From the NCBI RefSeq assembly GCF_000472665.1, contig NZ_KI421451.1, positions 41,547 through 105,546 of the forward strand: a stretch of DNA of 64,000 bases. Direction: 5' to 3'. Within the stretch, counting starts at the first letter, position 1, and each line of letters starts with the position of its first letter. This document shows positions 25,671 to 33,378 of the stretch, one piece after another. The stretch is from Acetobacterium malicum subsp. dehalogenans DSM 11527. Lineage in GTDB: Bacteria; Bacillota; Clostridia; Eubacteriales; Eubacteriaceae. Below the pieces are notes generated by a model. That model saw only the letters and a list, made by a program, of their open reading frames with translations. It had not been told where the DNA came from and made no database searches. Position numbers and translations under genes: made by a program.

Positions 25671-27614
25671 ATGAATACAAATTATCGGATGACAACGGAT
25701 TTACAGGTGCTGGCGGACTATTTGGCTGATGCGGTGCTGATCGCCTTTGATTTTGAAACGGCGCCGGCGGCGGGCTGGTGGGCTGACCGGGAGGCGGCCC
25801 TGGACCCCCACCGGGGGGACATTGTCGGGGTTTCGCTGGCGGTGGCGGCGGGCTCCGCGGTGTATCTGCCGCTGGGCCACCATGCGGGGGCCAATGCGGA
25901 GGCCGGGGCCGTCTGGGCATTTTTGCGGCAGCGTGTTTTTGAAAACCCCGCGGTCATTAAAATTGCCCACAACCTGGCCTTTGAGGCCAAATTTCTGCTG
26001 GCCCGGGGGATTGCCCTGGTGGCCCCGGTCTATGACACGATGGCGGCGGCGCAACTGATCTATAAGGAAGACGGCCATTTTCGGCGGCTGGCCGATGTTG
26101 GTTTAAAAACTCTGGCCCGGGACTGGTTGGGGCTGGAGCTGCCCACTTTTGTCGAGGTGGTGGGGCTGGGCAGCTTTGCCGATCTTAATCCCCAGGACCC
26201 GGCCACGATTGCTTATGCCTGTCATGACGCCGATCTGGCCCGGCGCCTCTATGATCTGGAAAACGCCTGGTTTCAAAGCAACATCCCGGCCCATGAAGGG
26301 CTGATCAAGGCCCTCGAAAGTCCGGTGGCGCTGTTTACGGCGCGGATGGAGTACCGCGGTTTTTTTGCCGATCGGGTCGGGATTGGCGCGGCGGCGGTGG
26401 CCTGTCGCGAGCGGTTGGGGATGTATCAGAATGATCTGGAAACGGGTGGCCGGCGCCCGGTGCAAGTCGGTAAAAATGCCGCCACCAATGATCTCAAGGC
26501 CTATCTCTTTGATGATCTGGGGCTGCCGGTACTCAAACGCACCGAGACCGGCAAAGCGGCCCTTGATGAGGATGCGATCAAGCAGCTCAGTGCCTATTGC
26601 CGGGCCCAAGACCTGCCGGCAGGGGCCTATCTGGCGGCGATTTCCGCTTATCGGGGTCTCGCCAAACTCTATAAAAGCTATGTCCTGGGGCTGGCCGACC
26701 AGATCAATCCGGCCACCGCGGCCATTCACAGCCACTTTTTTCCGCTCGGCGCCGAAACCGGCCGCTTTAGCAGTGCCCAGCCCAATTGTCAGAACCTGCC
26801 GGCGGGATCGGTTCATGGCGTCAATGTTCGCGATTTTCTGGTGGCCCGGCCGGGCATGACGCTGGTCGCGGTCGATTACAGCCAGATCGAGCTGCGGATC
26901 GGGGCCTGGTTTACCGGCGACGTCAACCTGCTGGCGGTCTACCGCGAGGGCGGCGATATTCACGCTGTTACGACCGCGGCGGTTTATGGGATCAGTCTGG
27001 CTGAGGCCCTGGACAAGGACCATCCCGACTATAAGGCGCGCCGGACGGTCGCCAAGAATATCAATTTCGGGATCTTTTACGGTCTCTATCCCCGCGGGCT
27101 GCAGGATATTCTGCGGGTTAAGGCTGACCAGAGCCTCAGCCTGGAAGCCTGTCAGGCGATGATTTTCAATCTCCGCCGGGCCTATCCGGGACTGGCCCCC
27201 TGGCAGGATCAGGTACGCCGGGCGGCCCGCTATCACGAAACGGTCGACACGGCGCTGGGTCGGCGCCGCTGCCTGCCGGGCATCAATGCCCCCGAGGAAG
27301 GGCTGCAGGGCCACTTTGAGCGGGCCGCCCTGAACCATCCGATTCAGGGCACGGCCGCCGATATTTTAAAGCTGGCGATGGTCCGGCTGGAGGCCGGCCT
27401 GAGTGCCCGGCCCTTTATCTGGCCGCTACTGACGGTTCATGACGAGATCGTTTTTGAGGTTGAAACGGCCCAGCTGGCCGCCGCGATTGCCTGGATCAGG
27501 GCCGTGATGACGGCCCCGCCCTTCCCGGGTTTTGATGTCCCGCTGGCGGTGGAAGTCACGGTCGGGCCGCGCTATGGTTCGCTGGTGGCGTGGGCCGGGG
27601 CCGCCGGGGAATAA
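25671..27614 (+). CDS. Phage-type family A DNA polymerase (3'-5' exonuclease + polymerase)
   Basis: A 647-aa polymerase shorter than bacterial Pol I because the 5'-nuclease domain is absent. The exonuclease begins with AFDFETAP (DEDD motif I, near residue 24). The polymerase has TGRFSSAQPNCQNLP, motif A VAVDYSQIELR (near 400), O-helix RRTVAKNINFGIFYG (near 455) and motif C LTVHDEIVFEV (near 588). The start is ATG 25671, behind AGAAAGGA. The host would have its own Pol I elsewhere. Together with the primase-helicase downstream it forms a phage or plasmid replication module. GC content is high, unlike most accessory genes in this window. Confidence 0.92.
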   Translation: MNTNYRMTTDLQVLADYLADAVLIAFDFETAPAAGWWADREAALDPHRGDIVGVSLAVAAGSAVYLPLGHHAGANAEAGAVWAFLRQRVFENPAVIKIAHNLAFEAKFLLARGIALVAPVYDTMAAAQLIYKEDGHFRRLADVGLKTLARDWLGLELPTFVEVVGLGSFADLNPQDPATIAYACHDADLARRLYDLENAWFQSNIPAHEGLIKALESPVALFTARMEYRGFFADRVGIGAAAVACRERLGMYQNDLETGGRRPVQVGKNAATNDLKAYLFDDLGLPVLKRTETGKAALDEDAIKQLSAYCRAQDLPAGAYLAAISAYRGLAKLYKSYVLGLADQINPATAAIHSHFFPLGAETGRFSSAQPNCQNLPAGSVHGVNVRDFLVARPGMTLVAVDYSQIELRIGAWFTGDVNLLAVYREGGDIHAVTTAAVYGISLAEALDKDHPDYKARRTVAKNINFGIFYGLYPRGLQDILRVKADQSLSLEACQAMIFNLRRAYPGLAPWQDQVRRAARYHETVDTALGRRRCLPGINAPEEGLQGHFERAALNHPIQGTAADILKLAMVRLEAGLSARPFIWPLLTVHDEIVFEVETAQLAAAIAWIRAVMTAPPFPGFDVPLAVEVTVGPRYGSLVAWAGAAGE

Positions 27615-27637
27615 GGGGCGGGTGTCACCCTGACGTC

Positions 27638-27819
27638 CCGACCAATTGTTAATCTGTTGTTCGCTGCGCCATGCGAAATCCGCTTTGCTCCTTTCGCATT
27701 GGTCGCGGGCAGTCGCCAACTACAAGCAAGCTTGTGATTGGCTCGTTGCCTGCGCGCAGAATCGGACAGGCTACGCCGTGTCCGCTCCGATGCGGACAAC
27801 ATGATGTAACAATTGTCGG
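27638..27819 (+). repeat. Family A structured repeat, copy A4 (long form)
   Basis: A long-form element between the polymerase and primase genes. The outer stem is CCGAC(C)AATTGTTA / TAACAATTGTCGG. The second hairpin reads ACAAGC/GCTTGT and the third ATCGGACAGGC/GTGTCCG. It is very close in sequence to A1, which suggests recent spread within this genome. Confidence 0.9.
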
Positions 27820-27899
27820 TACTGGTTGGTGCTGGTGTAAGCTTATGGCCTCACACCAACATTGGCCCTGAATAAATAATAAGAACTTGGAGAAAAGCG

Positions 27900-30221
27900 A
27901 TGAAAAATAAATCTTTTGAACAGATCCGGCCCCTGGAAATCACCCTGGCGGCCTTTCTGGCCGCCTTTCATGGCGGGCCCTATGGGCTGCGCAGTTTTGC
28001 TGAGGGGGCGGCCGGCCGCCGCGGCGGGGGCCGCAACCGGACGGTGACAGCGGCGGAACTGGCGGCGCCGGACGGGCCGCTGCTGGGCCAGCTGCAGCGC
28101 GAGAATGACGGCGAACGGCGGGGCATCTTTTTTGTCGTCAACCCCGGTGGCCATAAGGATCATGATATCACGGCCGTGGCGGCCCAGTTTGTTGAGGCCG
28201 ATGAGCTGCCTCTGGAAAGCCAATGGGACAACCTGATGGCTTTCCCGCTGCCGCCCTCGATTGTCGTAAAAACCCGCAAGTCCCTGCATGGCTATTGGCT
28301 GCTCAAGGGCTGCGATGAGTCCGGACTGGCCCAATTCCGGGTCCTCCAAAAACAACTGGCGGCCCACTTTGGCGGCGATCCGGTGATTAATAATCCCAGC
28401 CGGGTGATGCGGCTGCCGGGTTTTAACCACCACAAGGCCGAGCCGCTGGCGGTTGTCTGTCTGCTCTATGAACCCGAGCGCCGCTATACCCAGAGGCAAC
28501 TGGCGACGGTGTTGGCGGGCCTGCATCCCGATGACCGGCGTTTTGCCGAGACCGCCAAAAGCCCGGCCAAGACCGCGCCAGCGCCACCGCTGGCGCCGCC
28601 CCGGAGCGATTTTGACCTCGGTCAATTGCTGCGCAGCTGCGACTTTATCCGCCACTGTCAGGCCCAGGCCACGACCCTGCCGGAACCGCTGTGGTATCCG
28701 ATGATCACCAATCTGGCTGATGTCCCCGGCGGCGAGGCGGCCATCCACGACCTGTCGGCCGCTCATCCCGGTTACAGCTTTGCGGCCACGGCGGCTAAAA
28801 TTGCCCAGTTTCGCCGCTCCGGCACCGGGCCCTTCAGCTGTGAAACGATTGCCGCATGGGGCTTTAGCTGTCCGAAGCTGGGACGCTGCCCGGCCCGGCA
28901 GCCCCGCGACCTGGGTCAGGTGCCACCGCCGCCCTGGTATGTTAAAAGCCGGACCGGGCTGCGGCTGGTCCCCGGCGTCCTGGCCAACGCCCTGGCGGCC
29001 CATAAAAAAATCTTTTATGCGCGGCAATGCTACTATCAGTATCTGGCGGGGGTCTATCAAAAGGTCGATGAGCTCCACGTCAAGCATATCATCCGCAAAT
29101 ACCTGCGCCCTGATGATGTCACCATGCATCAGATCAACGACGTCCATGGCCAGTGGACGATGGAAATCCTCAAAAGCCCCGAACGGCTCAATGCCAACAG
29201 GGATCTGATCAATTTAAAAAACGGCCTCTATGACCGTCACAGCGGGACGCTTAAGCCCCATGATCCCGAGCTGCTGTCAACGATTCAGCTGGCCGTCGGC
29301 TATCACGCCGAGGCTCTGGCGCCGCGCTTTGCGGCCTTTTTAAAGGACTGTCTGGACCCCGCCACCGAGCTGCTGGTGCAGGAGCTGTGCGGCTATCTGC
29401 TGGTGCCGGAAACGCGGGCCCAGAAGGCCTTTGTCCTGGTCGGGGAAGGCGGCGCCGGTAAATCGACGCTGCTTGCGGTGATTCAGGAGCTGCTGTTGGG
29501 GGCGGCCAATGTCTCCAATATTTCCTGGCAGAATCTCGGCGAGACCTTTCTGACCGCTGAGCTGGACGGCCGCCTGGCCAATATCTTTGCCGATCTGCCC
29601 TCTAAAAATATCGACGACAGCAGCCTTTTTAAGAGCCTCACCGGCGAGGACTGGCTGACCGCCCAGCGCAAAAACAAGGACCCCCACGGCTTTAAGAGTA
29701 CCGCCCGGCTGGTCTTTTCCTGCAACAGCATCCCCAAAAACCTCGGCGACCGCAGCGAAGCCTTTTACCGCCGCCTGGTGATTATCCCCTTTTTACCGGC
29801 CCGGCCGGTGGCCCAGCGCGATCTCCATTTAAAGGAGAAGCTGGCCGCGGAAGCCCCGGGGATTTTAAACTGGGCCCTGGCCGGCCTGAAGCGACTGGCC
29901 GACAAGGGTTATTGCTTTAGTGAATCGTCAGCCAGCCGCGAAGCCCTGGATAGCTATCGGACCGCTGGCAGCTCGGTGCTGTCCTTTGTGGCCGATTGCT
30001 GCGTGGTGGGTCCCCAGCGGCAGGTGGCGGCGGCCCAGCTCTACCACGCCTACCAGCAGTACAGTGGCGGATCGGGCTTGCGGCCGGTTAGTCAGAAACG
30101 CTTCTGGATGGAGCTAAAAGAAAGTTATGGGATGGTCGAAAAAAGCAAGGAAATACTCAGCAGACGTTCCTTGTATAGCGGGATTGGTCTGGAAGATTTT
30201 GGGGATTTGGCATGGAGTTGA
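27900..30221 (+). CDS. P4/D5-like primase-helicase
   Basis: A 773-aa replication protein. The N-terminal half (about 1-200) has a RepB-type primase/PrimPol look: FFVVNPGGHKDHDI, SLHGYWLL and NPSRVMRLPGF are typical of that fold. The C-terminal half (about 430-700) is an SF3 helicase with Walker A GEGGAGKST near residue 515, the B region NIFADLPSK, and the conserved LTGED...FSCNSIP...FYRRL series of phage/plasmid P4-family primases. The start is set by TTGGAGA before ATG. It follows the polymerase after repeat A4; together they would support replication of a phage or integrative plasmid. Confidence 0.88.
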   Translation: MKNKSFEQIRPLEITLAAFLAAFHGGPYGLRSFAEGAAGRRGGGRNRTVTAAELAAPDGPLLGQLQRENDGERRGIFFVVNPGGHKDHDITAVAAQFVEADELPLESQWDNLMAFPLPPSIVVKTRKSLHGYWLLKGCDESGLAQFRVLQKQLAAHFGGDPVINNPSRVMRLPGFNHHKAEPLAVVCLLYEPERRYTQRQLATVLAGLHPDDRRFAETAKSPAKTAPAPPLAPPRSDFDLGQLLRSCDFIRHCQAQATTLPEPLWYPMITNLADVPGGEAAIHDLSAAHPGYSFAATAAKIAQFRRSGTGPFSCETIAAWGFSCPKLGRCPARQPRDLGQVPPPPWYVKSRTGLRLVPGVLANALAAHKKIFYARQCYYQYLAGVYQKVDELHVKHIIRKYLRPDDVTMHQINDVHGQWTMEILKSPERLNANRDLINLKNGLYDRHSGTLKPHDPELLSTIQLAVGYHAEALAPRFAAFLKDCLDPATELLVQELCGYLLVPETRAQKAFVLVGEGGAGKSTLLAVIQELLLGAANVSNISWQNLGETFLTAELDGRLANIFADLPSKNIDDSSLFKSLTGEDWLTAQRKNKDPHGFKSTARLVFSCNSIPKNLGDRSEAFYRRLVIIPFLPARPVAQRDLHLKEKLAAEAPGILNWALAGLKRLADKGYCFSESSASREALDSYRTAGSSVLSFVADCCVVGPQRQVAAAQLYHAYQQYSGGSGLRPVSQKRFWMELKESYGMVEKSKEILSRRSLYSGIGLEDFGDLAWS

Positions 30222-30392
30222 ACAAAATAAGACAAAGTGGCGAATTCGTTATCGCAAAAAGTCGAAAAAGAAGGGGTTTTGAAGGGGTTGAGAAGGGCAC
30301 AAATAGCTTAACGAAGGCGTCGGAAGGGATGGAAGGGGTTTTTTCCAAACTCCGCTCATCGGAACAAAAAATAATAAACGAACCAGACCGGC

Positions 30393-30448
30393 TTTTTTTA
30401 GCCGCCAACCCCTTCAACCCCTTCATAAAGGGGACGGCGGCTAAAAAT
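30393..30448. other. Strong hairpin in the 480-base gap after the primase
   Basis: TTTTTTTAGCCGCC pairs with GGCGGCTAAAAAT, and an inner CCCCTT/AAGGGG stem extends it. The tract before it (30270-30320) repeats GAAGGGGTT units that are inverted at 30406-30425. An open frame (30212-30517) crosses the region, but its low-complexity content follows these repeats, so I do not call it a gene. Confidence 0.45.
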
Positions 30449-30562
30449 ATAAAAGGCCAGCAAGGTGCAGCTAAAGAATGCTGGTTGACTAGAATGGTTG
30501 GTACGGTTATCAATTAAACCTGACGCATCATTCCGTAGGGGCGGTCATTGCCCGCCCGAATA

Positions 30563-30639
30563 CCGGAGGATGAAAGGGGGACGTTACGGGTGTCAGCCCC
30601 CAGGATGACATCCCGAAATGTCCCCCTGTCATGCGGAGG
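30563..30639 (+). repeat. Family C palindromic repeat, copy C1
   Basis: Arms GATGAAAGGGGGACGTTACG and CGAAATGTCCCCCTGTCATG pair imperfectly around an inner TGTCA/TGACA hairpin. A GGGGCGG/CCGCCC hairpin precedes it (30538-30557). A second copy lies at 32012-32089. Confidence 0.75.
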
Positions 30640-30702
30640 AAACGGCATCCCTCAGGCAGCAAGCCGGCGGTGCCACCGCGACCCCCAAAAGAAAGGAGCC
30701 CC

Positions 30703-31087
30703 GATGTCCATCAAAACGATCAAAGCACGTATCACCGAACTGCAGGCCCGGATCTGGCGCACCCGTCAATACCTGGCCCACACCCACAAACAACTGGCCC
30801 TGAGCCAGCGGGTCAGCCCGGCCACCGGTCATCGCTGCCGTCAGCAGCTCCGGGCCCTGCAAATCGCCATCGCCCGCGACAGCGATGATCTGGAAACGCT
30901 CAACCGGGCCCTGATCGCCGCCATCGACAGCCAGGAAAACCCCCAGATCCAGGAAATCATGACCCGCCGCTATTTAAACGACCAGCCCTTTGCCGCCATC
31001 GCCGCGGCCATGGGCTACGACCTGCGTTGGGTTTATCGGCTCCACGCCCGGGGGCTGGGAGCGGTGGGGCAGGAAAGTAAGCGATGA
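30703..31087 (+). CDS. DUF1492-like phage regulator with sigma-70 region-4-like HTH
   Basis: A 128-aa basic protein. The C-terminus carries a helix-turn-helix of the region-4 type (IMTRRYLNDQPFAAIAAAMG, then WVYRLHARGL), and the N-terminal part is a long helix. This fits DUF1492/ArpU-like late-gene regulators of Firmicutes phages, which drive lysis and structural genes. The start is ATG 30703, behind AAAGGAG. Its position between the replication genes and the lysis genes matches that role, though the usual packaging genes that should follow are absent. Confidence 0.75.
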
Positions 31088-31194
31088 ATGATTGGCTACC
31101 CTTCGGGGTGGCTATTTATTTTTACATCCCGCCATTTAAAGCCATCCCGCCACCATGTTAGACTGGTATCAAGACGAGGAAAGGAGGAACACCA

Positions 31195-31416
31195 ATGGCA
31201 GTAACCACTGATTTTATCGAACAGAAGATCCAGATCCGCTCCAACCATGGGATGGTTGACGGCAAGGAAAAAATCACCACCCGCACCTACGGCGATGTCC
31301 GGGCCAGTGCCACCGACCAGGACATTTATGATGTCGCGGTGATCATTGCCGGGCTCCAGCAGCCGGTCATGGAAGAATGCTTTAAGCAGGAAACCAACCT
31401 GATCATCCCGGTCTAA
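31195..31416 (+). CDS. DUF1659 family protein
   Basis: A 73-aa protein with the DUF1659-type layout: a beta-strand-rich centre ITTRTYGDVRASATDQDIYD, then AVIIAGLQ and a short hydrophobic end NLIIPV. Function is unknown. In many Firmicutes these small proteins sit next to DUF2922 proteins, as here. It is preceded by AAAGGAGG eight bases from ATG. Family A element A5 separates it from its DUF2922 partner. Confidence 0.78.
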   Translation: MAVTTDFIEQKIQIRSNHGMVDGKEKITTRTYGDVRASATDQDIYDVAVIIAGLQQPVMEECFKQETNLIIPV

Positions 31417-31451
31417 ACCATGGTTCGCATTACTGATCATTACGTAATGCT

Positions 31452-31551
31452 GTGCCGACCAATTGTTAATCGGTTGTTCGCTGCGGAATCGGACAGGTTT
31501 ATCAACCTTTCCGCTCCGATGCGGACAACATGATGTAACAATTGTCGGCAC
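31452..31551 (+). repeat. Family A structured repeat, copy A5 (short form)
   Basis: A 100-nt short form: outer stem GTGCCGAC(C)AATTGTTA / TAACAATTGTCGGCAC with only the third hairpin (ATCGGACAGGTT/AACCTTTCCG). The first two hairpins are absent. The third base pair of the outer stem is G-C here and A-T in A2/A3. Confidence 0.88.
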
Positions 31552-31616
31552 TGGGGTTCGGACTGCATAAGCTGAACTTCGCAATGACTACATCTCAAGT
31601 AGAAAGGAGGAACCAA

Positions 31617-31841
31617 ATGGCAGCAAATACAATCCTGCAACTGACCTTTAAGCGGTCGGATCTCAAAACCACGACGATGTCGATTGCGACGCCCAAGGTC
31701 GGACTGACCGTCGATGCGGTCAACACGGCAATGGCGGCGATCATCGCCAAAAACATTTTTGCCCCGGACAACATGGCTCTGGTCTCCAAGGTCAAGGCCG
31801 AACTGGTTGTCACCGACACCACCGCCTTTAGCATGAGCTAG
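31617..31841 (+). CDS. DUF2922 family protein
   Basis: A 74-aa protein. It opens with a beta strand (ILQLTFKRSDLKTTTMSIAT), has the DAVNTAMAAIIAKNIF helix and ends in a predicted strand (VKAELVVTDTTAF). This fits DUF2922, a small Firmicutes family of unknown function that is commonly paired with DUF1659. The start is ATG 31617, behind AAAGGAGGAACC. The gene is bracketed by the two short family A repeats A5 and A6. Confidence 0.78.
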   Translation: MAANTILQLTFKRSDLKTTTMSIATPKVGLTVDAVNTAMAAIIAKNIFAPDNMALVSKVKAELVVTDTTAFSMS

Positions 31842-31880
31842 GGGTTTCAGCGGCGGGCCCAATTGGGTTCGGCGTGGTCG

Positions 31881-31979
31881 GGGCCGACCATTTATCAATC
31901 TGTTGTTCGCTGCGGGATCGGACAGGTCGATGACCTGTTCGCCCCGATGCGGACAACATGATGTGATAAATGTCGGCCC
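31881..31979 (+). repeat. Family A structured repeat, copy A6 (short form, covarying stem)
   Basis: A 99-nt short form. The outer stem is GGGCCGAC(C)ATTTATCA / TGATAAATGTCGGCCC. Compared with the other copies, five positions differ and each has the matching change on the other strand. The inner hairpin is ATCGGACAGGTC/GACCTGTTCG. Confidence 0.9.
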
Positions 31980-32011
31980 CTGAATCGATGTTTGTTTGGG
32001 GCCCTGATGCC

Positions 32012-32089
32012 CCGGAGGATGAAAGGGGGACGTTACGGCGTGTCAGCCCTGCGGATGACATCCCGAAATGTCCCTCTGTCATCCGCAGG
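32012..32089 (+). repeat. Family C palindromic repeat, copy C2
   Basis: It closely matches C1 (30563-30639), with the same GATGAAAGGGGGACGTTACG left arm and a right arm ending TGTCATCCGCAGG. Differences between the copies are mostly in loops and at the outer end. Confidence 0.75.
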
Positions 32090-32138
32090 AAACGCACCCC
32101 AACCAACGCAAACCAAATTGATTACCGAAAGGAAAACG

Positions 32139-32684
32139 ATGAATGAAGAGATTGTAAAAATCCAAACTGCCCTGGCGGCCCGGGGCTATCATCCCGGGCC
32201 CCTGGATGGCCGCGAGGGACCCAAGACCCGGAAGGCCATTCAGGCTTTTCAGCGGGACGCGGGCCTGGACCCCGATGGGGTGGTCGGGACGCTGACGGCC
32301 AACCGGCTCTTTACTGAAACGCTGAGTCGGATCGCCTTTGACAGCGACGGCTCGACGCCGCACTTTGCCCGGGCCGAGTTTGCCTGTGATTGCGGCGGCG
32401 CCTATTGCGACGGCTTCCCGGCCGAGATGAACCTGGAGCTGCTGCTCAAGCTTGAAGCCCTGCGCAATGCCCTGAACGTCCCGGTGCGGATCACCTCCGG
32501 GGTTCGCTGCCGCCAGCGCAACGGGGAGGTCGGCGGGGTCGACAATTCCCAGCATCTGTTTGGCCAGGCCGCCGATTGCTACGCCCCCGGGATTCCGATT
32601 GCCACCGTTGCCGCCATTGCTGAGAGCCTGGGGCTGACCGCAATCTGCTATGAGGCCGACGGCTTTGTCCATCTGGCGGTATAG
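32139..32684 (+). CDS. Endolysin-like protein: peptidoglycan-binding + M15A peptidase
   Basis: A 181-aa protein without a signal peptide. Residues about 5-60 form a PG_binding_1 domain (GPLDGREGPKTRKAIQAFQ). Residues about 75-180 match peptidase M15A (PF08291), with the zinc-site signature SGVRCRQRN...SQHLFGQAAD and the terminal FVHLAV histidine. It would cleave peptidoglycan peptides. The start is set by GAAAGGAAA. The next gene, a holin, overlaps its end, so the two form a classic phage lysis cassette. Confidence 0.88.
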   Translation: MNEEIVKIQTALAARGYHPGPLDGREGPKTRKAIQAFQRDAGLDPDGVVGTLTANRLFTETLSRIAFDSDGSTPHFARAEFACDCGGAYCDGFPAEMNLELLLKLEALRNALNVPVRITSGVRCRQRNGEVGGVDNSQHLFGQAADCYAPGIPIATVAAIAESLGLTAICYEADGFVHLAV

Positions 32685-33063
32685 CTGGGCCCTGGTCGGC
32701 GGTCTGGTCGGTCAGTGGCTGGGCGGCTGGGACGGCTTTCTGTTGTGCCTGACCGCCTTTGTCGTGATCGACTACCTGACCGGCTTTCTGGCTGCCGCCT
32801 GGCAAGGCCGTCTGTCCAGTGCCCAGGGCTTTCGCGGCATCCTCAAGAAAATGCTGATCTTTATCGTGGTCGGTATCGGCCACCTGCTCGATACCACCCT
32901 GCTGGGCGGGGCCGGTGCGCCGCTGCGGTCGGCGATGATCTTTTTCTACCTGGCCAACGAAGGCCTGAGCATTTTAGAAAACCTGGCTGTCCTGGGGGTC
33001 CCGATCCCCCGGCGGCTGGAACAGGTGCTGACCGAGCTGGGCGAGGAAGAGCCGCCGCCCTAA
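32650..33063 (+). CDS. Phage holin (phage_holin_4/phi LC3-type family)
   Basis: A small membrane protein of up to 137 aa with three hydrophobic helices (GGLVGQWLGGWDGFLLCL, TAFVVIDYLTGFLAA, LIFIVVGIGHLLDTTLL) and a SAMIFFYLANEGLSILEN segment typical of PF05105 holins. It would permeabilise the membrane so the adjacent M15 endolysin can reach the wall. It overlaps the endolysin gene; the start may be ATG 32650 or an in-frame TTG at 32665. A strong terminator follows. A fragment of a paralogous holin lies at 21744. Confidence 0.85.
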   Translation: MRPTALSIWRYSWALVGGLVGQWLGGWDGFLLCLTAFVVIDYLTGFLAAAWQGRLSSAQGFRGILKKMLIFIVVGIGHLLDTTLLGGAGAPLRSAMIFFYLANEGLSILENLAVLGVPIPRRLEQVLTELGEEEPPP

Positions 33064-33082
33064 CCTGAATCATTGCTTGCAT

Positions 33083-33126
33083 CCCCCGCCAGACCTGGTT
33101 TATTTACCGGTCGGCGGGGGTTTTTT
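33083..33126 (+). terminator. Rho-independent terminator after the holin gene
   Basis: CCCCCGCC-a-GACC pairs with GGTC-GGCGGGGG, followed by TTTTTT. It marks the right end of the phage-like cassette. Confidence 0.92.
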
Positions 33127-33272
33127 ATGGCCAAAACCGAAAAAAATAGAAATAATTAAAAAAACCGCACCTGTCTCACCGGGTTTTTTAGCAGATGTTA
33201 GTTTTTTTGGTGCCAGGTCATCGATGGCGGCCTTTTTGTTGAAAAAAAGGGTGGGTTTGGGCGGATAAGGTT

Positions 33273-33300
33273 TTGCGTTTCCGTACGAAAAGCGTATAAT
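33273..33300 (+). promoter_or_regulatory. Promoter of the first PLD-helicase gene
   Basis: TTGCGT, 16 bases, then TATAAT. It lies 78 bases upstream of ATG 33379 in an otherwise featureless 250-base stretch after the terminator. Confidence 0.65.
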
Positions 33301-33378
33301 AAAATTATCATGTTCGCGTCAGCTGACCGTCCGCCCTGATGGCGAACCGGATCGGCTCCTGGGCAGAAAGAGGAAATC

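Noticed and set aside
30212-30517. Open frame of 101 codons overlapping the primase stop
   Set aside because: It has no ribosome site of its own apart from the overlap, and its sequence follows GAAGGGGTT repeats and a hairpin. Coding is not supported.
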